Of a stretch of 64,000 nt of DNA, positions 43,366 to 50,077 are shown piece after piece. The stretch comes from GCA-003244245 sp050699435. Its GTDB lineage: Bacteria > Actinomycetota > Actinomycetes > Mycobacteriales > Pseudonocardiaceae. The stretch lies in NCBI GenBank assembly GCA_050699435.1, contig JBOHGM010000009.1, positions 9,479 through 73,478 of the forward strand. Direction: 5' to 3'. A program made the position numbers and the translations under genes. The first letter of the stretch is position 1, and the number at the start of each line of letters is the position of its first letter. Below the pieces are notes generated by a model. That model saw only the letters and a program-made list of their open reading frames with translations. It was not told the origin of the DNA and did no database searches.

Positions 43366-44684
43366 TGGCCCACGTGGCGGCAGACATCCTCGCGCACGGC
43401 GTCGGGGGGCGGCAGGACCTGCCGTTACCCCTGGACCTGATGGTGCAGGGGGCCGTCCTGGCCCTGCTGGCCTCGTTCTTCGGTCTGGGTGTGTTGTGGC
43501 GGTCCGCGCGGTTCCGTGCCGGAGCGGCAGGGCGGGCGATACCGCTTCCGGTCCAGCGGCTTGTGGACAGCTCCTGGCTGCGGTGGCTGCTGCGCCTGCT
43601 CGGGCTCGCTGCGACGGCGTACGTCGTCGTCGCGGCACTAGTAGTGCCCCCCGACGGGCGCAACCCGCTGCCGCACACCGTCTACGTCCTGTTCTGGATA
43701 GGGCTCGTTCCGCTGTCCCTGCTGTTCGGCCCGGTATGGCGACTGGTCAGCCCGCTGCGCACGATTCACCTGCTGCTCGCCGCGATCACCCGGATTCCCG
43801 CCGACCGGGGACTGGTCTCGCTACCGAACTGGCTCGGTTACTGGCCGGCTGCGCTCTCGCTGCTCAGCTTCGTGTGGTTGGAGCTGGCCGCCCCGAACGG
43901 CGCCGACGTCACCGTGCTGCTGCTGTATTTCAGCGTTTACGCTGCCGTCCAGCTCTGCGCAGCTCTCCTGTTCGGTCACCGCTGGTTCGCCACTGGCGAC
44001 GGGTTCGAGGCATATTCGACACTGGTGGGCGCGTTGGCGCCGGTCGGGCGACGGGACGACGGCCGCCTCGTGCTTCGCAACCCGCTCGATGGGATCGCCA
44101 CGTTCGGGCCCGCCCCCGGCATTGTGGCCCTGATCGCGGTGCTGCTGGGCTCCACCTTCTTCGACAGCCTTTCCGGTTCCGCGGACTGGACCCGCACCGT
44201 CCAGGCGGTGCCGATCCCGGCCGCGTTGATCTCCACTCTCGGGTTACTGTTGATGATCGCCCTGGTGGCCGTCACCTTCGTCGGGGCGACCCGGTTGGCC
44301 GGTCGGGTCGGCCACCGCGGTCGAAAGCCGGTTCCCGGCCTGCTCGCCCACACCGTGATCCCCATCGTGGTGGGCTACGTCATCGCGCACTACTTCTCGT
44401 TGCTGCTCTTCGAGGGACAGCAGGCCATCGTCATGCTCTCCGATCCGTTGGGCACCAGCACGGAATTGTCCGGCGCCATCAACTACGGCCTGATCACGGC
44501 GACCGGCATCGCCTTCGTCCAAGTGGTCGCTGTCATCGTCGGGCACGTCCTCGCGGTCATCAGCGCTCACGACCGCTCGGTCGCGCTGTTCCCTCGGTCA
44601 GACGTCGTCGTGGGGCAGCTCCCGCTGATGGTCCTGATGGTCGGGTACACGGTGGGCGGGCTAACGCTGCTGTTCGCGGCGTGA
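43365..44684 (+). CDS. Multi-spanning membrane protein, unknown
   Basis: 439 residues from ATG 43365, translationally coupled to the preceding gene. About ten to twelve hydrophobic helices (e.g. LMVQGAVLALLASFFGLGVL, TVYVLFWIGLVPLSLLFGPV, LPLMVLMVGYTVGGLTLLFA). Conserved-looking polar motifs include HTVIPIVVGYVIAHYFSLLL with His and Tyr in the membrane. Together with the upstream protein it may form a two-component membrane complex. I do not recognise the family. It ends next to the palindrome at 44687-44728. Confidence 0.6.
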   Translation: MAHVAADILAHGVGGRQDLPLPLDLMVQGAVLALLASFFGLGVLWRSARFRAGAAGRAIPLPVQRLVDSSWLRWLLRLLGLAATAYVVVAALVVPPDGRNPLPHTVYVLFWIGLVPLSLLFGPVWRLVSPLRTIHLLLAAITRIPADRGLVSLPNWLGYWPAALSLLSFVWLELAAPNGADVTVLLLYFSVYAAVQLCAALLFGHRWFATGDGFEAYSTLVGALAPVGRRDDGRLVLRNPLDGIATFGPAPGIVALIAVLLGSTFFDSLSGSADWTRTVQAVPIPAALISTLGLLLMIALVAVTFVGATRLAGRVGHRGRKPVPGLLAHTVIPIVVGYVIAHYFSLLLFEGQQAIVMLSDPLGTSTELSGAINYGLITATGIAFVQVVAVIVGHVLAVISAHDRSVALFPRSDVVVGQLPLMVLMVGYTVGGLTLLFAA

Positions 44685-44686
44685 CC

Positions 44687-44728
44687 CGTGAGTGGCGTTG
44701 AGTGCTATAGCATTCAACGCCACTCACG
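44687..44728. repeat. 42-bp palindrome of the GTGAGTGGCGTTG family
   Basis: CGTGAGTGGCGTTGAGTGC pairs with GCATTCAACGCCACTCACG except one mismatch, with TATA in the centre. It lies between the end of the membrane-protein gene and the end of convergent selB, overlapping the latter by 15 bases. It can fold in RNA from either strand and so could end both transcripts. Relatives are at 48853-48894 and 56478-56508. Confidence 0.75.
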
Positions 44729-46558
44729 ACCGCGGAGCGCATGGGTTCCGTCGGGGAGCTTGCGGCTGATCCCGCGCCGGGCGAGCAGCTCCATGATCGG
44801 GACGGTGACGCGGCGGGTGGTGCCCAGCGCTTGGCGAGCCTGGCTGAGCGTGAACGGGCTGGGCAGCGCGGCCAGCGCGGCGGCGGCAGCGGCGTCGGCT
44901 CCGGGCGCGAGGTAGACCCCGTCGGCGATCTTGAGTAGTTCGCCGGCCCGGACCGCTGCGGCGAGTTGCTTGGGGCCCAGCCCGAGTTCGGCGAGCCGGT
45001 GCGCTTCGGGTGCGGCGAAGGGCCGCTCGGCGAGGCTGGCGCGGATGGTGTCGACGGCCTGCTGGACCGCGGCCGGCAGCGCGGCGTCCGTCCGGCCGGC
45101 ATGCACCCGGCCGTCGACGACGGTCAGTGCCGGTCCGAGCAGTAACTCGACCAGCCGCGCGTCAGGCATGCCGGTGATCTGCCGTGCGGTCTCCAGTGGC
45201 ATCCCGGGCTCGAGCGGGTTCGCGGCCGCGTGCTCGGTCACCGCGGTCGCGAGCGCAGCGGCTCGCTTGGTGAGCACCTCGCGGTCGGCCAGCCAGCCGC
45301 CCGCTTCGGCCGCGCCCGCGGGCACGGACGCGCCCATCGCGATCAGTTCGTCGCGGCGGACCAGCCCGCGGCGACGCAGCTCGGCGACCCCATCCGGGGA
45401 GCCGTCCATCGTGGACAGCTCTGCGGCGCGGGCGGCGGCTGCGCCGCGGCGGCGTAGCGGCGGAGGGCGCACATCCAGCACGGTGACGCCGGCCGGGATG
45501 CGGCGAGTACCGGGATCGCGGACCAGCGCCCGGTCACCGATCCGCAGCGGCAGCGGTTCGGCCAGGGCCAGCCGGGCGGCGTCGGTGCCGAGCGGGCGGA
45601 CCCGCGCGGGTACCGCGGCGGCGCCGACGTGCAGCACCACCTGCCGCGGCAGGTCGGCGGCCTCGATGGTGTCGGTGGTCGCAGCGCCGAGCAGCCGGAC
45701 GTCGACAACGCGGGTGGTCAGCCAGGCGTCCGGGGTGAGCAGGGCGTGCCCGCGGCGCACGGCCGCCAGCGGCACCCCGCGCAGGTTGACCGCCACCCGC
45801 GCCACCGGGGACGCCGTCGCCACCGGCTTGCCGAGTGACTGCAGGCCCCGCACCGTCACCCGCCTGCCCTCGGGGCAGAGCACGAGTTCGTCCCCGACCC
45901 GCAGGATTCCGGCGGGCAGCGTGCCGGTGACGACAGTGCCGGCGCCACGGATGGTGAACGCCCGGTCCACCCACAGCCGCACGTCGGCGTCGGCGTCCGG
46001 CGCGGGCAATCCGGCGACCAGCTCGCTCAGCGCGGTGCGCAGCTCGTCGAGCCCCTCGCCGGTCGTGCCGGAGACGCACACCGCCCGGACCCGGCCCAGC
46101 GAGGAGCCGGCTAGGTGCTCCAGGGCTTCCTCGCGGGCCAGTTCTGGGTCCATCAGATCGCTGCGGGTCACCACCAGCAGGCCGTGCCGCACCCCGAGGG
46201 CGTGCAGGGCGTCGAGGTGCTCGCGGGATTGCGGCATCCAGCCCTCGTCGGCGGCCACCACGAGCATGACGGCGGGCACCGGGCCGACGCCGGCCAGCAT
46301 GTTGGGCACGAAACGCTCGTGGCCGGGCACGTCGACGAAGGCCACTGTGGTTCCGGATGGCCCCGTGGTTCCGGATGGCCCCGTGGTTCCGGATGGCCCA
46401 GCTGGCCCGGGCGGCAGGTCGGTCCAGGCGAACCCGAGGTCGATGGTCATGCCGCGGCGGCGTTCCTCTGCCCACCGGTCGGGTTCCATCCCGGTCAGCG
46501 CCCGGACCAGGGTGGACTTGCCGTGGTCGACGTGTCCCGCGGTGGCTACGACGTGCAT
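44714..46558 (-). CDS. selB: Selenocysteine-specific elongation factor SelB
   Basis: 614 residues from ATG 46558. GTPase motifs: G1 GHVDHGKST, G3 DVPGHERF, G4 TRSD (NKxD-like). Beta-barrel domains follow, then C-terminal winged helices ending KLPDGTHALRGREW, which would bind a SECIS hairpin. It carries Sec-tRNA to UGA codons in mRNA. Unusual: three PSGTTG repeats (18-bp DNA units, 46345-46400) lengthen the loop before G3. It overlaps the selA stop by 13 bases, so the two genes are one operon. Confidence 0.9.
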   Translation of the reverse strand: MHVVATAGHVDHGKSTLVRALTGMEPDRWAEERRRGMTIDLGFAWTDLPPGPAGPSGTTGPSGTTGPSGTTVAFVDVPGHERFVPNMLAGVGPVPAVMLVVAADEGWMPQSREHLDALHALGVRHGLLVVTRSDLMDPELAREEALEHLAGSSLGRVRAVCVSGTTGEGLDELRTALSELVAGLPAPDADADVRLWVDRAFTIRGAGTVVTGTLPAGILRVGDELVLCPEGRRVTVRGLQSLGKPVATASPVARVAVNLRGVPLAAVRRGHALLTPDAWLTTRVVDVRLLGAATTDTIEAADLPRQVVLHVGAAAVPARVRPLGTDAARLALAEPLPLRIGDRALVRDPGTRRIPAGVTVLDVRPPPLRRRGAAAARAAELSTMDGSPDGVAELRRRGLVRRDELIAMGASVPAGAAEAGGWLADREVLTKRAAALATAVTEHAAANPLEPGMPLETARQITGMPDARLVELLLGPALTVVDGRVHAGRTDAALPAAVQQAVDTIRASLAERPFAAPEAHRLAELGLGPKQLAAAVRAGELLKIADGVYLAPGADAAAAAALAALPSPFTLSQARQALGTTRRVTVPIMELLARRGISRKLPDGTHALRGREWR

Positions 46559-47847
46559 GACAACCCGGCTGTGAGAACTGCGTCGCGCAGCGCGGCATCC
46601 TGCTCTTCTGGCAGCGCGCGCAGGTCGAGCAGGCACCGGCCGTGCTCGATCCGGCCGAGCACCGGCGGGGTGCCCGCACGCAGCGCAGCGGCGAAGCACT
46701 CCGGCAGGCTGACCGCGGCGCTGGGCAAGCCGACGCCTGGCGCGCCGCCGCCGCCGACGGTGGCCGCCGACGGCACCGCGGTGGCGTCGATGCCGCGGGT
46801 TGCCAGTTCTGCTGCGATCACCTCGGCTCGCCGGTGCAGCGTCGGCGCCGCGGCGGTCAGCGCCGCCGCGGTGGGGGTGACCGGTCCGCGCAGGGTGGCC
46901 TCCAGCGCGGCCAGGGTGAGCTTGTCCACCCGCAGGGCCCGGGCCAGTGGGTGCCGTCGCAGCCGGGTCACCAGTTCCACGGTGCCCAGCAGCAGCCCGG
47001 CCTGCGGACCGCCGAGCAGCTTGTCGCCGCTGGCGGTGACCAGATCGGCGCCGTCGGACAGCGCGGTGGCGGCGTCCGGTTCGGCAGGCAGCGCGGGGTG
47101 CGGCGCGAGCAGTCCGGAGCCGATGTCGGCGACGACGGGCACGGGGAGGCCGGCCAGGTCCGCTGTCGGCACCGAGGAGGTGAACCCGGTGATGCGGAAG
47201 TTCGACGGGTGCACCTTGAGCACGAACCCGGTCTCCGGCCCCACGGCGCTCGCGTAGTCGCTCAGGTGGACCCGGTTGGTGGTGCCGACCTCGCGCAGCC
47301 GGGCCCCGGTGCAGACCAGCAGGTCGGGGATGCGGAACCCGTCACCGATCTCCACCAGCTCGCCGCGGGCGATGACGATCTCGCGTCCGGCGGCCAGCGC
47401 GGTGGCGGCGAGCACCAGCGCGGCGGCGCCGTTGTTCACCACGTGCACGCCTCCCGCTGTCGGCACCGCCTCGGCCAGCGCGGCCAGTGCACCCGCTCCG
47501 CGCCGTCCCCGGCCGCCGGTGCCCAGGTCGAGCTCGACGTCGCAGGTGCCCGCCGCGGTGCGCAGCGCCTGGATCGCCGCTGCGGACAGCGGTGCCCGGC
47601 CGAGGTTGGTGTGCAGCAGCACCCCGGTCGCGTTCAGCACCGGATGGAGACTGGTGGCGTTGTCCGGCAAGCTGGCCAGCACCTCGGCGACGACGCGGTG
47701 TGGCGCCAGCGCGCCCTCGCGGACCCGCTGCTGGGCCGCGGCCACCGCCCGCTTCACCAGCGGTCGCCCGAGCCGCTCGGCGGCGGCGGCGACCGCAGGC
47801 TCGGCCAGCACCGCATCCGTGCGCGGGATGAGCCGGCGGGGATCCAT
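46546..47847 (-). CDS. selA: L-seryl-tRNA(Sec) selenium transferase SelA
   Basis: 433 residues from ATG 47847 (MDPRRLIPRTDAVLAEPAVA). Key segments: LHPVLNATGVLLHTNLGRAP, then HVVNNGAAALVL, REVGTTNRVHLSDY and the pyridoxal-phosphate lysine in TASGDKLLGGPQAGLL. SelA converts Ser-tRNA(Sec) to Sec-tRNA(Sec) using selenophosphate made by SelD. Typical length is 430-470. First gene of the selA-selB operon. Just upstream are two palindromes (47886-47910), possible regulatory sites. Confidence 0.9.
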   Translation of the reverse strand: MDPRRLIPRTDAVLAEPAVAAAAERLGRPLVKRAVAAAQQRVREGALAPHRVVAEVLASLPDNATSLHPVLNATGVLLHTNLGRAPLSAAAIQALRTAAGTCDVELDLGTGGRGRRGAGALAALAEAVPTAGGVHVVNNGAAALVLAATALAAGREIVIARGELVEIGDGFRIPDLLVCTGARLREVGTTNRVHLSDYASAVGPETGFVLKVHPSNFRITGFTSSVPTADLAGLPVPVVADIGSGLLAPHPALPAEPDAATALSDGADLVTASGDKLLGGPQAGLLLGTVELVTRLRRHPLARALRVDKLTLAALEATLRGPVTPTAAALTAAAPTLHRRAEVIAAELATRGIDATAVPSAATVGGGGAPGVGLPSAAVSLPECFAAALRAGTPPVLGRIEHGRCLLDLRALPEEQDAALRDAVLTAGLSCTS

Positions 47848-47885
47848 GGCGGGCACGGTAGCTCCCCCGGCCGGACACACCCTAG

Positions 47886-47910
47886 TCCTGCACTGTGCAG
47901 GAACCGGTTC
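47886..47910. promoter_or_regulatory. Palindromic sites upstream of selA
   Basis: TCCTGCA (47886-47892) and TGCAGGA (47896-47902) form an inverted repeat with a CTG centre. Directly after it, 47901-47910 reads GAACCGGTTC, a perfect palindrome. They begin 39 bases upstream of the selA ATG on its coding side. Placement fits a repressor operator or a leader hairpin. No protein can be assigned. Confidence 0.5.
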
Positions 47911-48037
47911 ACCCTATCGAGGGATATGTAACACGGTACGTGATCGTCGCGAAACGAGAGCGACAGACACGCGCAGCAACCACCGCGGGGCCAGAGCAGC
48001 GGCTGTCTCCCCTTTCCTTCCCATTATTGGAGTTCCG

Positions 48038-48499
48038 ATGTCCCTGCCCGCTGCCCCCCGCGCGCCACGTCACCGCTCGTCGAATTCAACCCGCGCCGTC
48101 GGTGCCGTTATCACCGTGCTGGTGTTGCTCGGCCTCGCCGGCCAGTGCAGCTCCACCGCCGAAACCAGCAGTGCCACCCCACCGCCCGCTACGCAAAGTT
48201 CCGCTCCCGCTGTCGAGACCTCCGACGCTGTGGTGGCCCCGGAAACGGTGGATGAAGAGCCGACCGTCGTCGATGTCGTGCCGCCGCTGCCACCGGTACC
48301 CGCGCCAGCAGAGGATTACAGCGACGACACCAACGAAGAGGGTTACAACGACGGCACCGACGACAGCAGCGGCGGATTCGTGTACTACAAGAACTGCGCT
48401 GCGGCGAAGGCTGCGGGTGCCGCACCGCTGCACGCGGGTGACCCGGGCTACGCCTCGCACCTGGACGGTGACGATGACGGTGTCGCCTGCGAATCGTGA
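48038..48499 (+). CDS. Exported excalibur-domain protein
   Basis: 153 residues from ATG 48038. A transmembrane or signal helix (AVGAVITVLVLLGLAGQ) is followed by a Ser/Thr/Pro/Asp-rich region of about 70 residues. The C-terminal excalibur calcium-binding domain begins FVYYKNCAAAKAAGAAPLH and ends HLDGDDDGVACE (D-x-D-x-D-G loop and Cys pair). The family is extracytoplasmic; linked enzymes are often nucleases but none is fused here. Unrelated to the sel genes. Confidence 0.75.
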   Translation: MSLPAAPRAPRHRSSNSTRAVGAVITVLVLLGLAGQCSSTAETSSATPPPATQSSAPAVETSDAVVAPETVDEEPTVVDVVPPLPPVPAPAEDYSDDTNEEGYNDGTDDSSGGFVYYKNCAAAKAAGAAPLHAGDPGYASHLDGDDDGVACES

Positions 48500-48543
48500 C
48501 CAGTCCCCGGGTAGCCGACCTGCGGGATGCCGGGCGCTGGGAA

Positions 48544-48573
48544 GATGCCGTGCCGGGTTACCGGCACGGCATC
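48544..48573 (+). terminator. 13-bp stem-loop after the excalibur gene
   Basis: GATGCCGTGCCGG and CCGGCACGGCATC form a perfect 13-bp stem closing a GTTA loop, 44 bases after the excalibur stop. Followed by TCTCT, not a T-run. Terminator-like and also marks the 5' end of the VapC fragment. Confidence 0.7.
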
Positions 48574-48582
48574 TCTCTGCAT

Positions 48583-48690
48583 CGGGGCCGAGTAGGTGAC
48601 GACGTCGCCGCGATGCTCGATCGCCAGCGCAGCGAGGTGAGCGTCGTTGCTGAGGTTTCCGCCGCTCCCGAGCGGGGTCAGCAGGGCCGC
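48583..48690 (-). pseudogene. PIN-domain (VapC) toxin remnant
   Basis: The minus frame reads LTPLGSGGNLSNDAHLAALA then IEHRGDVVTYSAPM, the C-terminal half of PIN-domain VapC toxins (N-L-x-x-DAHLAALAIEH). It lacks the N-terminal metal site and the last DFDRF-type motif, and is cut by the hairpin at 48544-48573. No antitoxin gene is present. Confidence 0.6.
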
Positions 48691-48739
48691 AGAGCACCTC
48701 CAGATGTTGTGCTGCCATGGCCGAACTCAACAGACCTGA

Positions 48740-48835
48740 TGGCGGAGGCGGACGGGAATCGAACCCGCCTGACCGAGGTACTCGGTCACGTCGGTTTTGA
48801 AGACCGCGGGGGCCACCAGGCGCCCAGACGCCTCC
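48740..48835 (-). tRNA. selC: tRNA-Sec (anticodon UCA)
   Basis: 96 nt on the minus strand. 5' GGAGGCG pairs with CGCCTCC near the 3' end, followed by GCCA. The anticodon loop CTTCAAA contains TCA, and a long extra arm (GACCGAGTACCTCGGTC) forms a stem as in class II selenocysteine tRNAs. It adaptor-decodes UGA with SelB. Lies in the selA-selD neighbourhood. Confident. Confidence 0.92.
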
Positions 48836-48852
48836 GCCGCGAAATCCTAGGT

Positions 48853-48894
48853 CGTGAGTGCGTAACAGTGTTCCAGCACCCGACGCCACTCACG
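48853..48894. repeat. GTGAGTG...CACTCAC palindrome copy
   Basis: CGTGAGTG at the left pairs with CACTCACG at the right, with imperfect pairing between. It shares ACGCCACTCACG with the elements at 44687 and 56478. It overlaps the stop of the methyltransferase gene. Confidence 0.65.
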
Positions 48895-49981
48895 AGTGCA
48901 GCCGGTAGAAGCGGAAGAAGTCGTGCTCCAAGGGCAGCGCCTCGACCAGGGAGAAGCCGGCGCGGGTGGCATAGTCGGTGAGGGTGTCGGCGCGCATTAC
49001 CGTCCCGGTGGCCGCCGACGGTTGGTGTGACATCCCGTCGGGCAGGCAGCAGATCAGCGAGTAGCCGTACAGCAGCCGCTCGACCTGCGAGCCGGGGGCG
49101 GTGAAACGGTCCTCGGTCCGCTCGTCCATCACGATGACGATGCCGTCCTGGCCGGCCAGCCGCCGCATCGCGGTGAGCACCCCGATCGGGTCGGGCAGGT
49201 CGTGCAGGCATTCGAAGGCGAACACCGCGTCGTAGGGACGATCGGGCAGCACGCTGCCTGCGTCGGCGACGGCGAAGTGCACCCGCTCGGCCACGCCCGC
49301 CTCGGTGGCGTTGCGCCGAGCGGCGTCGATGGACGGAGCGTCCAGGTCGAACCCGTCGACAGTCACGCCGGGGTAGGCACGGGCGATCGCGACCGACGAC
49401 CAGCCCACGCCGCACCCGACATCGGCCACTCGGGCACCGTCACGGCGCAGCCGCTCATGCAGATCAGGGATCTCGGGCAGGTACTGCTGGCCGAGCTGGT
49501 GCAAGTACAGCGGCCGGTTCATCGCACCCTGGGCCTCCCGCAGGTCATCGCCCAGGGTGGCCCAAGAGACCCCGCCCCCAGTGCGATACGCCTCGCGCAG
49601 CGCGTCGAGATGCTTGCCCGCACCTGCGACGAACCGGGCCAGTGGGGCGAGGTAGGCGAGGCTGTCCGGGTCGGTGAGCACCTCGGCGTGCGCCGCGGGC
49701 AGCTGGTAGCGCCGGACGGTGGGTGCCGCGTCGGCGTCGGTGACGGTGAGGTAGCCGGCGACGGCTTGGTGCTCCAGCCACTCGCGGGCATAACGCTCGG
49801 CGCAGCCGGTGCGCTCGGCCAGCTCTGTGGAGGTCAGCGACCCGTGCGCGGCCAGCGTCTGGTACCAGCCCAGCCGGTCACCCAGGTAGATGGCCTGTAC
49901 CTCCATGGCGCCCAGTACGGAGCCGACGACACGATCGGCAAAGACCTCGGCGGACTGGGTGGTCTCGGCGGTGGTGGTCAC
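48890..49981 (-). CDS. Class I SAM-dependent methyltransferase
   Basis: 363 residues from ATG 49981. The N-terminal part is a helical dimerisation/winged-helix region (LTSTELAERTGCAERYAREW). SAM-binding motif I is in ARVADVGCGVGWSSVAIARA, followed by VDGFDLDAPSID and AVFAFECLHDLP. Layout is like O-methyltransferase or rRNA-type small-molecule methyltransferases. It sits between tRNA-Sec and the divergent AfsR-like gene, so a link to selenium metabolism or to the regulator is possible but unproven. Substrate not deducible. Confidence 0.75.
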   Translation of the reverse strand: MTTTAETTQSAEVFADRVVGSVLGAMEVQAIYLGDRLGWYQTLAAHGSLTSTELAERTGCAERYAREWLEHQAVAGYLTVTDADAAPTVRRYQLPAAHAEVLTDPDSLAYLAPLARFVAGAGKHLDALREAYRTGGGVSWATLGDDLREAQGAMNRPLYLHQLGQQYLPEIPDLHERLRRDGARVADVGCGVGWSSVAIARAYPGVTVDGFDLDAPSIDAARRNATEAGVAERVHFAVADAGSVLPDRPYDAVFAFECLHDLPDPIGVLTAMRRLAGQDGIVIVMDERTEDRFTAPGSQVERLLYGYSLICCLPDGMSHQPSAATGTVMRADTLTDYATRAGFSLVEALPLEHDFFRFYRLHS

Positions 49982-50034
49982 GGTGAGTCCTTTCGGGTAG
50001 CGGTTTATCCGGGACAGGAAACGATGCGCACCTT

Positions 50035-50067
50035 GCAGCGGGCTCGCAGCGGGCTCGCAGCGCCGTA
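50035..50067. promoter_or_regulatory. Three 11-bp-spaced GCAGCG repeats, candidate SARP operator
   Basis: GCAGCGGGCTC starts at 50035 and 50046, and GCAGCGCCGTA at 50057, period 11. SARP/AfsR-type BTAD regulators bind 11-bp-phased direct repeats near the -35 region. The repeats lie between divergent methyltransferase and regulator genes, ending 11 bases before the latter's ATG. Confidence 0.55.
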
Positions 50068-50077
50068 CGATCGCCCG

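Noticed and set aside
48496..48981. Plus-strand gene spanning the tRNA-Sec
   Set aside because: Overlaps the tRNA on the other strand and crosses a terminator-like hairpin; Arg/Gly/Pro composition, no domain.
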